Source of the DNA: Heloderma charlesbogerti
Lineage: Eukaryota; Chordata; Lepidosauria; Squamata; Helodermatidae
DNA: 64,000 nucleotides
Direction: 5' to 3'
Assembly (NCBI GenBank): GCA_026122225.1
Contig: JANEZZ010001676.1
Span: forward strand, 186,001-250,000
Shown here: piece by piece, positions 52,696 to 62,976 of the stretch
Numbering within the stretch: the first letter of the stretch is position 1
Layout: the number at the start of each line of letters is the position of its first letter
Program-made: the position numbers and the translations under genes
Notes under the pieces: generated by a model
The model's database searches: none
What the model was told of the DNA's origin: nothing
Seen by the model: only the letters and a program-made list of their open reading frames with translations

Positions 52696-53033
52696 CAGGG
52701 GTGCAGAACTGTGGGGCCACATCTGGCCCATCTGGGATCCCAATCTAGCCCTCCGGGGTTCTCCAGCTGGCCACGCCCCCTTCTCCTGGCCCCACCCCAT
52801 TTTCCCCAGCCACTGACTGTTTGGTGATTTCCTAGTTATTTGTGCAGCTTTTCCCCTATTCTAAAGGGTTGCAATGCCTCTCCTAAGGCTGAGTTATCGG
52901 CAGGAAGAGCTGGAAGCTAAAGCAGGCTACTATTCTTGGTAATTTTCTGCCCCACCCACTACTGGAGTGCAGCCCCCAGGATCTTCTTGAAAATGGAATT
53001 TGGGCCTTGGGCTGAAAGCAGTTCTGCACCCCG
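52696..53033 (+). mobile_element. hAT-type non-autonomous element
   Basis: It begins CAGGGGTGCAGAACTGTGG and ends GCAGTTCTGCACCCCG, a clear terminal inverted repeat. The flanks GTCCATGG and GTTCTGGG match at five of eight positions. It is the most complete copy of the family. Confidence 0.8.
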
Positions 53034-53039
53034 GTTCTG

Positions 53040-53800
53040 GGGAGCCACTTTCTCCTGGAATCTACTGTTCGCATTTGTGGGTCCAGGATCTCCTTCAATG
53101 TATGGAAATTCTCAAGCGAAGTTTAGGCGAGTACCTGGCAGGGGTACTTTCAGAATGAGAAGAGGCTTATTTCAGCCCTGGGGCCTTTGAATGGCGGCGC
53201 TCCAGCCTAGAGCACCACGGGTGAATCCTGAGGAAGGGTGTCTGGAGGATCTATAGGTTGCACCTTCATCCTCACTGTGGCGCTGCAACTTTACACTGCA
53301 CCAGTGGAATTACAGGACAGCACGCCTGGGTCGGATGCTGTGACACCCAAGCAGGGTTGAATTCCTGCAACCTCTCTGAAGTTCAGAATAAGCCCTGTCA
53401 GACATCCCCAGAGGAGGACCGGAGGACTCATGGAATCCATTCCAGATCAATGAAATGAGAGCAAACCTGCCCACACAGATACAAATTTGTTCTCTGTGCT
53501 GCTAAATCTGGTTGCTAAGTCATCTGTGAGCTCCACCCACAGCCATGAATCATATGGCTTGAGTCAATGCTGTCCGGTGCTTTGGAGCATCTAGACCCAG
53601 AGCCGAGCCGAGCTGGCAACGGAGGCTCCCCCACACAAGGCAGAACGCAGCCTGTGCCCATCTGGAGCCGTACCAGCAGCAGGAAGCCACATGAGTAAGC
53701 GCATCATGGGAGAACGGCAGAGCAGCAGCACACGGCCTGCTCCAGCAGGCCTCATGTGATTTAGAGTGCAAGAACTTCAGAAGAACGCTGCTGGATCAGA
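53040..53800. other. Intergenic sequence, nothing recognised
   Basis: No exon or repeat family could be supported. Confidence 0.35.
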
Positions 53801-53814
53801 CCAAAGAACCTCCC

Positions 53815-54090
53815 TCAGCCCAAGGGCCAAATTCCACTTCAGAGAGGCTCTGGGGCTGCATCCCAGTGGTGGGCGGAACAAAAGGGGCAGGGCCCAAAAG
53901 ACCAGCACATTTGACCTTAAAGCTCTTCCTGCCCGTAACAAAGCCTTAGGAGAGGCATTTCAGCCTTTCAGAATGGAGGAAAAGCTGCACGAGAGATGGG
54001 AAAACACCAAACGACTGGTGGTCAAGGAAGAAGGGCGTGGCCGTCTGGAGGGCCAGATTTGGACCGCTGGCCTGAGATTCTGCACCCCTG
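53815..54090 (-). mobile_element. hAT-type non-autonomous element, one end missing
   Basis: This is the reverse of the 52696 family. It starts CAGCCCAAGGGCCAAATTCC and ends GATTCTGCACCCCTG. Confidence 0.75.
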
Positions 54091-54135
54091 GCCCACCAAG
54101 GCCAGACCCCCTGTTGAACGGCTCCAGACATACGA

Positions 54136-54346
54136 ACAGTAGAGGCTGGTGGCTCCGATTTCGGTGGCACTGTGAATCCATGCTGGATTTCAGGCAGAAC
54201 CAGCCAGAACTCTAAAGCTGCTGAACCCTATCCACCAAATTCGGATCAGAACTTTGGATAGCTCCTTTAGAGTTCTGGGTGGCTCTGACTGAAATACAGA
54301 ATGGATTCATAGCCCCACTGAAATCAGAGCCATCATCCTCCACAAA
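54136..54346. mobile_element. Palindromic hAT-like MITE
   Basis: It has the same structure as 42944-43162 (AGTAGAGGCTGGTGGCTCC on the left, the pairing end CATCATCCTCCAC on the right). Depending on where the ends are set, ACATACGA and ACATAGGA form a 7-of-8 TSD. Confidence 0.7.
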
Positions 54347-54347
54347 A

Positions 54348-54545
54348 CATAGGAACCTAGGAAGCTGCCTTATACAGAGTCAGACCCTTGGTCCATCTAG
54401 CCCAGGATTGTCAACACTGACTGGCAGCAAGGGCTCTCCAGGGTTTCAGGCAGGGGTCTTTCCTGCCCCACTAGAGATGCCAGGGATAGAACCTGGTACA
54501 GAAAGCATGATGTGTGCTCCACGGCTCAGCTATAGCTCATGTCCA
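54348..54545 (-). mobile_element. tRNA-derived SINE
   Basis: The minus strand has a tRNA-like head (TAGCTGAGCCGTGGAGC, GGTTCTATCCC), CTGCCTGAAACCCTGGAG, the CTGCCAGTCAGTGTTGAC body and the GGGCTAGATGGACCAAGGG end block. Confidence 0.85.
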
Positions 54546-54549
54546 ATCT

Positions 54550-55435
54550 TCTTTTTGAGGGCAGGGGAGCGACATGCCTTCAACTCCGCCCCCCGCCTAG
54601 CCAAGGGTCTGATGGGGGTAATTGATTTGTCAGGGGAACTTCTGCTAATCTGCTTTTTATTTGCTCCTGGTGAGGCCGGCTGGCTCTGCAGGCATCCGCG
54701 GAACGCTGAACACCGCGCAGCAAAAGCTGCCAAGAGGAATGAAATGGCAAAGCCTCAGTGGTCCAATCAAGGCCCAAATTAGTGAGATGGCAGTGCCCTG
54801 CTGGGAGTGTGGTGGGAGCGGCAGCTCCAGGGCTTTGCTCATGATAGAAATAAAATGTCAATTGCAGAGGGAGGGAGGAGACCGAGAAAAAGCATGTGTC
54901 TGGGAACAAAGCTGCGCAGAGAGGAGAGCAGCTTCCAGGAGGAAAGCGTTCTTCTCTTTCCCTGGGGAGGTTGCATCCCCACTCAGGCAGTGACAGCGCC
55001 CAGACACTGTAATCAGGGCTGCAGCCACTCAGGCACTGCAGGCAGAAAGACCATCTGCGCCCACGGGGGGGACGGAAGACTGCTGCACACGTTACGCGGT
55101 CCCGCTGGCATGGGACAGAAGGTGCAGTCGCAGAAGATGCAAGTCAAATAACTCACCGTTTGCTGCCCGTTCATGACACTCACACTCAGCTGCCTGTGGC
55201 AGCCACCACCCCACTCCACCTAAGAGTAAGGCTGGCCCTGTTCCACCTGGGAGGAGCAACCCGCAGTTCCTGTGAATGTGCGAAGATGCCTTATGTTGAA
55301 ATCAGGCTGCTCATTCATCTGGGACAGCATCATGGGCTGTGGCTGGAAGTGGCCCTCCGAAGTTCCAGGCAGGGCTCTTCTTTCCAAGCTCTGCTGCCCA
55401 AGTTCCTTTAGACAGGAGATGGGTGGAGAGCCACG
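54550..55435. other. Intergenic sequence, no gene recognised
   Basis: No exon could be supported. A terminal fragment of the 25161 hAT family (AGAGTAAGGCTGGCCCTG) lies near 55222-55240. Confidence 0.35.
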
Positions 55436-55436
55436 G

Positions 55437-55800
55437 GGAGAGAATAGCTCAGTGGCAGAGCCCCTGCTTTGCATGCAGAAGGCCTCAGGTTCAATCCTCA
55501 GCAGTGTCTCCAGGTAAAACAGGATATCCGGTAGCAAGTAATGGGCAAGACCAGTGCTAGGCAACCTGTGCTCTCCAGATGTTTTGGACCTCAATTCCCA
55601 TCAGCCCCAGCCAGCATGGTCAATGGCAAGGGATTATGGGAGCTGTTGTCCAAAGAACTGGAGGGTACCAGGCTGTCTATCCCTGGGCAAGGCTTTTCTC
55701 CCACTGCCTGAGAGCCATAGTCTGTCCAAGTGGAAAATATTGGGCCAGATAGACGAATGGTCTAACTCAGGATAAGGCAGTTTCCAATGTTGCAGAGCAA
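55437..55800 (+). mobile_element. tRNA-derived SINE split by a hAT-like MITE
   Basis: The head (AATAGCTCAGTGGCAGAGC, TGCTTTGCATGCAGAAGG, GGTTCAATCCTC) ends at about 55551. The tail (CTGCCTGAGAGCC, GGGCCAGATAGACGAATGG, AAGGCAGTTTCC) resumes at about 55686. The MITE fills the gap. Confidence 0.8.
55552..55685. mobile_element. hAT-like MITE with 8-bp TSD inside a SINE
   Basis: The inverted ends are CAGTGCTAGGCAACCTG and CAGGCTGTCTATCCCTG. The flanks GGCAAGAC (55544-55551) and GGCAAGGC (55686-55693) match at seven of eight positions. Confidence 0.85.
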
Positions 55801-56105
55801 ACTTGGGATCTTCTACATGCAAATATGGGCTCTGCCAGAGAGGCCAGTGAAATTCTAGATTTTTCTACTGGAGGGGCAGGATGTAGTCCAATCCTATGAG
55901 TATGTACTCAGAAGTCCGTCTCACTGAGTCCTTTTAAAAATGACACACAAGTATATTTATATGGCCGCCACATAACACAAGTTCTCTGGGCGTCTCACAA
56001 AAAGCAATACAGCATTTTTTGTTAAGTATGTCTAGGACTGCAGCAAAAGTTTGCATGGGCTGTACCAACTGCTCTTCTTTTCATCCACAATGCAGCCTGG
56101 GCAAG

Positions 56106-56362
56106 AAGGGCCAGCCCCACCGTAAGGCAGAGCGAGGCTGTTGCCTCAGGGGGCAGAAACTGGGAGGTGGCAGCAATACATTACGAGGGAGAGCTGTGGG
56201 CCATGCAGCCTGTCCTGAGCTGGCCTGATGCCTTCAGGCACAGTGGAGGATGCTGTCCCGTCATCAATGCAGCTGCCAGTCCAGTCGGTTTTGAACATAG
56301 GACAGGAGAGAGCACCACCTTTTCCTTTGCCTCAGGCAGCAAAATGTTTCAGACCAGCCCTG
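56106..56362 (-). mobile_element. hAT-type non-autonomous element
   Basis: This is the inverted relative of 25161-25448. The left end is AAGGGCCAGCCCCACC and the right end is GTTTCAGACCAGCCCTG, with TTGCCTCAGGGGGCAG near the left end. The flanks match at five of eight positions. Confidence 0.75.
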
Positions 56363-56745
56363 AAGGCATGGTTCCGCTAAGGTTGGCTAGGGTCATATTG
56401 ACTAGGTTTCCTAGAATCTCTCGCTCATAGAAAGCCTCTTCAGAGAGCCGCACTTGATGGCTGTCAAATGCTCTGCACAAATACCTGCTAATTAATCCTA
56501 ATCAATCAGCTGAACCACAAGGCTAATTTCATTTCCAAAGCAAAGCCATCAGTCCCCATCAGAGCAAACAGCACTGCTGTCCTCCCGAGGCACAGCTGGA
56601 GCAGCTAACAGCTCCCAAATCTCAAACTGGGGGTGACCACAGATCCTTGGACGACTAGTCCCTCTGGTAAGGGCACGGGGGGGGGGGGTTAAATGGCTTT
56701 TTAGATGTGATCAGAATCACAGACCACCAGTTGATTACCCCTACT
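56363..56745. other. Intergenic sequence with a G-run
   Basis: No exon or repeat family could be supported. A run of about ten or more G bases lies near 56679-56690. Confidence 0.4.
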
Positions 56746-57480
56746 TGTCCTGCTTTGGCTGAATCAAACTCAGCACTCAGGCAAATTCAGGGGCAAATTC
56801 AATGGCAAGATCAGTAAGCAGGCAAAAGGTCAGGCACAGTGGTACCACTCCAGCAAGAGGTCAGATCAAGGCAGGGGTAGCCAGTAAACAGGCAGTGGCC
56901 AAAAAAATCTGTATGACCAGGCCAGAAGATTTCCAAGAGAAAGGTCTGAGGCATGGCCCAGGTCCAAACACAGGGACACAATCAAACACAAATACAGCCC
57001 AAGAAGCAGGTCAAGCAGGAGTCCAAAAGTCAGCAGCATAGAGGCTCATTCACACGGGCTCACACCCCTTGATCTGGGACCAAGACATTGTCTCAGCAGC
57101 AATCAAGTTCTAACTGAAAGCTGATATAGCAAAATCTTCCAGAGCCCCACCCAAGGCTCAGCTGCAAGTCTTCTGCACTTTGGCAGAAGCCTTACTCATA
57201 AGACGTACCTTTACTCCTGAGCTGACCTTTACTCATGAGGAGTCCAGTTATGATGCATCTTGAGGTGTGTGCTGCATGGCAGCCTCATGCCTCCACCTTC
57301 TGGAGCCGGCGCACTCAAGGGCTGAGCGGGCACTGCGTTTCCTCTTCTGCTACCACAGGCAAGGAACAGCCCTCAGGGACTCCCATCTGGGGGTTCCTCA
57401 GAGCCGACTGGTGCAAAAGGGCTTGGTGCATCTTCTCCACTGATGGCAGAGGTGCCTGGAGTCTAGCTAAAGTCGGGGGG
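56746..57480 (-). mobile_element. LTR, probably truncated
   Basis: It begins TGTCCTGCTTTGGCTG, like the LTR end at 25873, and shares AAGAAGCAGGTCAAGCAGGA and the CTTTACTCATGAGGAGTCC segment with related copies. The right end and TSD were not found; a CR1 fragment begins at about 57490. Confidence 0.6.
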
Positions 57481-57489
57481 CTCATAAGG

Positions 57490-58308
57490 AGGTCATGATA
57501 GAGGTCTGCAAAATTATGCCTGGTGTGGAGACTGTGGATAGGGAGACATTTTTCTCCCTCTCTCAAAATACTAGAACCCAAAGGGGTCATCCCATGAAGC
57601 TGATGGGTAGGAGATTCAGGACACATAAAAGGAGGTACTTCTTCACACAGCGCATAGTTAATCTATGGAACTTGCTACCACAGGATGTAGCAATGGCCAC
57701 CAATTTGGATGGCTTAAAAGGGGGTTGGATAAATTCCTGGAGGAGAAGGCCGTCAATGGTACTAGTCCTGATTTTATTTGTTTGTTTGATTTATATATTA
57801 AATTTATTAGCCGCCCATCTGGCTGGCTACCCGGCTACTCTAGGTGGCATACAATACAAATAACACAAAATACAACAAATTTACATAATCAACTGAACAA
57901 AACAACGTTGCTCTAAAAAAACCCTAACCCATCCCAAACGCCCACCTGAACAGCCAGGTTTTCAAAGCCCGATGGAAGCTCATCAAAGAGAAGGCATGGC
58001 AGAGGTCACTAGGGAGGGAATTCCACAGAATGGGGGCCACCACAGAAAAGGCCCTCTCCCTAGTCCTCACCAGCCTGGCTGTCCTGACTGATGGGACAGA
58101 CAGAAGTCCTGATGGCTATGTGCTAGTTCCAGTACAAGAGGCAGTGAGCCTATGTACTCCAGTTGCTGGGGAACCTGGGTGGGAGGGTGCAGTTGTGCTC
58201 ATGTCCTCCTTGTGGGTTCCTGGTTGACAGCGGGTTGGCCCTGTGTGAACAGTATGCTGGCCTACATGGACCCTGGGTCTGATCCAGCAGGGCTCTTCTT
58301 GTGTTCTT
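57490..58308 (+). mobile_element. CR1-type LINE 3' part, split by an L2 fragment
   Basis: 57495-57772 encodes the ORF2 C-terminus of a CR1-like element: VCKIMPGVETVDRETFF, LMGRRFRTHKRRYFFTQR and VNLWNLLPQDVAMATNLDG. The 3' UTR resumes at 58105. Lying between them is a 332-bp L2 tail. Confidence 0.85.
57773..58104 (-). mobile_element. 5'-truncated L2 tail with 9-bp TSD
   Basis: AGTCCTGAT is repeated exactly at 57764-57772 and 58105-58113. The insert has TTTATTTGTTTGTTTG at its 3' end (left), then CAGGTTTTCAAAGCCCG and GGGAATTCCACAGAATGGGG, equivalent to the 3' end of the L2 at 37102. Confidence 0.88.
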
Positions 58309-58309
58309 A

Positions 58310-59170
58310 AGGAGCATATGCTTTGTCAGATCAGGTTCTTTGTCTGATGAGTCATCCCAGCGTCAGACATGACACTAGTTTATATAACATAAATTCAAAT
58401 GTGGTTGTTTATCTCAAGATTACAACCCCTAGACAGTGGTGTCATGGTCAATTCTGAAGTGCGGGTGCTCATCATGACAACTCCCCATAGCCACGCCCCC
58501 AAAGAGAGTCCAGAATTGCAGGCAGCTGTGTCGATCCGGATCTACAAACCAGGTCTAACAGCTTTCATCTCCACCCAGAGCAGGGCTTTTGTAAAGCTAA
58601 CAGGACTGAATTGCCCATTCCAGACCAAGCCACCACAAAATACTTTGCTATACAACATGCGACAGCAAACTACTGTGAGGCTTGCAGCTCAGCTCAGAGG
58701 AAACAGGAAATCCTGAGTGGGTGGCCGATGATGCCAGCATCTGCGCTAATAAGAAGTGCCGGGCTGCGTCCCTGCAAGCCCTACCTCCGTTACACCACTG
58801 CCCCTAGGTAGTCGTTTCAGGCACACCCATTTTGCTGACTCCCTTGGGTCATTCTGTGACAGCTCCACCTCTCTGAGCATCTGCAGCCTCCATCCACCAG
58901 AGGTAACAGCCCTTGTTATCTCGTTTACATTTGTGTTAATCCTGGGGTATCAGAAAGGAAAGGCAAGAACCCCTGACCTTACCTGGGCTGGCCACCTCTC
59001 TTTCAACACACTTCAGCCTCTGCTTCTCTCCCTTTTGAATTTTGACCATCATCAGATACTGAATTCAAGAGCTGTTGCCCCAAGATAACTGTGTGTGTAA
59101 ATGTGCCCTTTGAAATTCTCACATGAAGCTAATGCAAGATGAGAGCAAGGAATTTTGCAAAGTTTTGGTA
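58310..59170. other. Intergenic sequence, no gene recognised
   Basis: No exon could be supported. A short LTR-end-like segment (CAGACATGACACTAG) lies near 58364-58378. Confidence 0.35.
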
Positions 59171-59178
59171 AGCTCTCA

Positions 59179-59376
59179 TCAGAGAATGAATTGAACGAAA
59201 TTTTCACACAGCCCTATCGCCTCCGGTGGCACTGAATCCCATAAATCGACTATGCAATGCATGGACTTTATTTTGTCTGTCCTGAATCTACTGCCCATCA
59301 GCTTCTCTGGAGCATGAGCCTGAGTTCTAGGGTTAAGAGGGAGAGAGAAAAATGCTTCTCTATCCACTTCCTCCAC
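59179..59376 (-). pseudogene. CR1-like ORF2 C-terminal fragment
   Basis: The minus strand encodes EEVDREAFFSLPLNPRTQ and LMGSRFRTDK, the same C-terminal region as at 57495-57772, followed by a decayed VDLWDSVPPEA segment. Confidence 0.75.
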
Positions 59377-59399
59377 AAGCCTTTCATGTCTATTCCACG

Positions 59400-60224
59400 C
59401 CTACAGGGCTTGTTCTCTAAAGACCTCTCTGATCTGTTCTATGGCTGAGTTTTCCCTTTCCAAGTAGAAGGAGTGCCCTTTACACAGGGCACCCCCACGC
59501 CCCGGGAGTAGGGGCAAAGCATCTGGACCAGGTGATATAGCTTCTGGGCAGGCAAGAACTGCTAGACCTTCCCTTTTTGGAAATCATTGAGCGCAGCTAT
59601 GAATTAGAACATCTAAGAGAGCCCACAGTTGCCCTGATCATGTCAACGAGTCCTAGAGAGTTTATAGTGTGCCTTCTCCAGCCAGTTTTCCCACCTCCCT
59701 CCAACTGCTGGAGTCAGAACTTGGTTCCCCAAACCCTGGAAGTTTTAGCTGTTGCCCGATCAGTCAAAGATACCCAAGGACCATGTTGTTGTTGCTGCTG
59801 CTGCTGCCGCCAGGCATAGCAGTTTTCGCTGAATTCTAAAAGAAGGATGCAAGGGCTTGTAGACAGCTTTGGGGGGACATTTGCAAGTGAGGAAAGGTGA
59901 GGTGGTTTCTAGGCTTGAGCCACACATTTCCTTTATTGTGAGTAGGAAATTTCCTTCAGCTCATTCTGACACTCTCTAAGCAGGATGCAGTAAAGAAACA
60001 AAGCAGAGCAACTGTTCAAAAGAGGTGTTATCGAATTATTCGGCTTTTTTTCCTGGATATACACCAAAATTCAACATGCGCATAGCCATCTGCACTGCAA
60101 AACGATGAACAATCAGCAAGGTTTTCATGACCTGCCAATAAGTGAAATGTAAACAGTATGAGCAATATGGACAGGCAAGGAATATTGGAGCAGCCCCCTT
60201 CCTGATAGAACTCTAGCCATTAAC
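59400..60224. other. Intergenic sequence with a short trinucleotide run
   Basis: No exon could be supported. An imperfect GTT/GCT/GCC trinucleotide run lies at 59784-59811. Confidence 0.4.
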
Positions 60225-60360
60225 CAGGGAGGTAGGCAACTAGTGCCCTCAATATTTTAGGACTACAACTCCCATGGTCCGTTACCATTGGCCATGGTGT
60301 CTGGGGCTGAAAGGAGCTGAAGTCCAAAACATCTGGAGGGTAGCACGTTGCCTACCTCTG
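60225..60360. mobile_element. Palindromic hAT-like MITE
   Basis: CAGGGAGGTAGGCAACTAG on the left pairs with TAGCACGTTGCCTACCTCTG on the right. The flanks match poorly (four of eight positions). Confidence 0.7.
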
Positions 60361-60424
60361 CAGTAAATGGTGGAAGTCTTTGATGAAGGAGAAACAATTG
60401 AAGTTGATTAAGTGGACAGTCCAT

Positions 60425-60610
60425 TTTTTATTATTTTATCTTTTATTTACAACATTTCTACATTACCCAACAACAAAAAGTTCTTCAGGCTGTTCACAGA
60501 TAGAAGTTAAAACCACGAAGTATAAAAATAAAACATAGACAATCTTAAACAGGTAAAGCAGCAACAGAAAAGAACAACAATGCAAATAACTTAAAAAGGA
60601 CTAAAATGAA
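60425..60610 (-). mobile_element. L2-like LINE 3'-UTR fragment
   Basis: It contains TTTACAACATTTCTACATTAC and AAAGTTCTTCAGGCTGTTC, and is nearly the same as 63770-64000, about 3.3 kb away in the same orientation. Confidence 0.65.
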
Positions 60611-60611
60611 T

Positions 60612-60965
60612 ATTTTATTTATTTATTTAGTAAGTAAGTACATTTCTAATCCGTCCTATTACTAATATTCTCTGGATGGATTACAACCAGTTAAAAACTA
60701 AAATGCCTTTTTAAGACACATTTTAAAAATATAAAATACAATACAAAAATTTAAAGTACAATACAAATATTTCAAAGAATAAAATACACTATAATGCAAA
60801 CCAATAAACAGCACAAGAACTGATAAAACAGTCAGAATAGCTCAGTTGGCATGAAAAAGATCACAAAGTAGGTGCCAGTGAGGCTCTCTGGCAAGGGCAT
60901 TTCTACAAATGAGGTGCCACCACTGAACAACCTCCGTCCCTAGGGCTCACCACAGAGCCTGTCAT
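60612..60965 (-). mobile_element. L2-like LINE 3' fragment
   Basis: A TTTA-type tail is followed by CATTTCTAATCCGTCC and, further in, GGTGCCAGTGAGGCTCTCTG and GAGGTGCCACCACTGAAC, matching the blocks of the L2 at 37102-37480. Confidence 0.65.
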
Positions 60966-61195
60966 TGTTTGTCCCTGTCCAACCAGTTGGAATGCCTACA
61001 AGCATTTCTGGAGATCACAGTTTCCCTACAGTTTGGTGGCTGGGGGGAAAGGGAGTTGTTGTTTCTCTGAACATTTGCAGAGTGTAACAGAATAATCACA
61101 GCCTGACATTACACAGCCTGGCATAAAAATATAAGGGCAGCCCTGATGGATCAGGCTGATGTTCCATATAGTCCGGCATCCAGGTTCCATCCAGA

Positions 61196-61470
61196 TCACA
61201 GAACTGTAGAATGTTAGGGTCTGAAGTGACCTTGGAGGTAATTTCGTCCAACCTCCTATTCAATGCACAAATCTTGCAACGACAGCATCCCTGACATATG
61301 GCTGTCCAGCCTGTTTGAATACTCCAGGAAAGGAAAGCCACAGCCGTTCACAAGGCAGTCTGTTTCACTGTCAAACAACTTGTACCATAAGGACGTTTTT
61401 CCTAATGTTGAGCTGAAATCTGTTTCCTTGCCATCTTCACCCCTCGGCTCTAATCTTGGCCTCTAGAACA
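61196..61470 (-). mobile_element. CR1 LINE 3' fragment
   Basis: It shows the same order of blocks as the 3' end of copies A and B in TRHR2 intron 2: a CAGAACTGTAGAATGTTAGG tip, CAGCATCCCTGACATATGGC, TGTCCAGCCTG, and GTTTTTCCTAATGTTGAGC. It is more diverged. Confidence 0.75.
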
Positions 61471-61499
61471 ACAGAGAATGAGGCCTCTTGAGCTCTTCT

Positions 61500-61620
61500 G
61501 GGAAACTCAACAGCAGTGTAAGATGACACTAGTGTCTCCAGCATCTGGCATCCAGAGATACACTGCCTCTGAACATGGAGGTTCTGTTTATTGTCATGGT
61601 TAATAGTTGTTGAGAGATCT
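61500..61620 (-). mobile_element. CR1-type LINE 3'-UTR fragment
   Basis: It resembles the minus-strand piece at 14497-14665 (ACTGCCTCTGAACATGGAGG and GTTAATAGTTGTTGAGAG). Confidence 0.55.
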
Positions 61621-61732
61621 CTCCTCTGTGAATTGCTCTATTATTGCCTGGCTCGCCAGTCAGAGGGCATGACTTGTGAGCCAGTTTGAACCCACCGTTC
61701 TCTAATGATTATGTTTGAAGCCTGTTCTAGAG

Positions 61733-61832
61733 CAGGGGTGTTGAACCTCAGGTCTGTGGGCCAAATCTGGCCCCCGAGAGCTTCTCCAACATGGCATCTG
61801 ACCCTCAGGCTGAAAGAGGTTTGACACACTTG
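61733..61832 (+). mobile_element. 100-bp hAT MITE with 8-bp TSD
   Basis: It begins CAGGGGTGTTGAACCTCAGG and ends AAAGAGGTTTGACACACTTG. The flanks TTCTAGAG (61725-61732) and TTCCAGAG (61833-61840) match at seven of eight. It appears to be an internally deleted form of the 42300 family. Confidence 0.88.
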
Positions 61833-61840
61833 TTCCAGAG

Positions 61841-62402
61841 TCTTTTGGGAAAATCGAGAAGGAAAATGTAGGAACAACCAAGAAGATTCTAGAAACTTCA
61901 CCTTCAAATGGCAGAAAGCCCAAATGCACAATAGTTATTCCTCATTACAGCAACATAGAGGCAGAGAAAAGAGACAAACAGAATAACAACAAAATCTGAC
62001 AAAGATGGGTGGAATTGTCTCTAGTAACAATGGCCTCCTCTGAGTTTGCATGCAAAGAGCATCGGGGGGTGTCGGGAATCTGGGTTCGGAGGCTGCTGAT
62101 AAATGGGGGGAAGTGGAGCCATTCACATGCCATGCAGTGGGATCCCTGCTGATTCGACTAAGAACAGACAAGTCTGAAGTGGAGGAAAGAAAGAAGAGGG
62201 TGGGGCTGTGCCAGAAATCAATGCTTCTGCTTGAGCCCTGAAGGGGAGAGCAGGAAGAAAGAGAGGTTTGTTACAAAAAGAAAGACATTTTTAAAAATGT
62301 GTCCAACTGTGGCAGAGTTGCTGAAGTGGATGCCACATTGCATTCACTCGACATTAGGGAGAAAATATTTTGGTGAGGTTTTTCAGAATATAGTGGCATT
62401 CA
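61841..62402. other. Intergenic sequence, nothing recognised
   Basis: No exon or repeat family could be supported. Confidence 0.35.
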
Positions 62403-62585
62403 GGATCATAGAATCATAGAATAGTAGGGCTGGAAGGGGTTTATTTACCTTCACAACACACCTCTGAGGAAGGCTAAGTTGTGAGGCTGTACTTGCCTGA
62501 GGCTGCCCCCTGAGCAGGGATTTGAATCTGGACCTCCAAGTACAAGCCTGTTACTCCTGATTCATATTGCTGCAGCTGCTGGATG
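62403..62585 (-). mobile_element. CR1 3' tip followed by a MIR-like fragment
   Basis: ATCATAGAATCATAGAATAG up to CTGGAAGGGG is a CR1 terminus of under 40 bases. From 62441, TTTACCTTCACAACACACC and GAGCAGGGATTTGAATCTGG resemble a minus-strand MIR core and head. Confidence 0.55.
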
Positions 62586-62696
62586 CCCCTTCCATGGTCA
62601 GCAAATGGTTGGATAATAGTCCAGGATGGTTGGTTGATGTTTCATGAATGGGAGTTAATGGTTGAGAGACAGTCTCCTGTTAGCTAAGGTTTTGAA

Positions 62697-62976
62697 TGAG
62701 GTGGCCATCACATCTTGCGGGAAGGGGACATCCTCTCTTACTGAGGGAGGGTGTGGATATTAGGTGCATGGTGTAATGTTAACAACTATAGTCCGGTAGC
62801 CAATACCCCATTCCTGGGTAAGGTGCTGGGTAAGGGTGGTTATGAGACAACTCCAGGCAGTCTTGAATGAAATGGATTATCTAGACCCATTTCAACTGGG
62901 CTTCAGGCCTGGTTTTGAAATGGAAACTGCCTTGGTCGCCCTTTGGGATGACCTTTGTTGGGAGAGGGACAAGGGG
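62697..62976 (+). mobile_element. L2 RT fragment, inverted relative to its neighbour
   Basis: The plus strand encodes VMRQLQAVLNEMDYLDPFQ and GFRPGFEMETALVALWDDL, equivalent to residues near 587-632 of the intact L2 ORF. Upstream bases recall the EVANSS and NNYRPV regions with breaks. Confidence 0.8.

Noticed and set aside
54661..54993. 110-codon plus-strand frame
   Set aside because: No motif, no splice or start context, and no similarity to anything recognised.
59784..59811. CTG-type expansion encoding a poly-Cys or poly-Leu tract
   Set aside because: The run is short and mixed (GTT, GCT, GCC) and no coding exon surrounds it.
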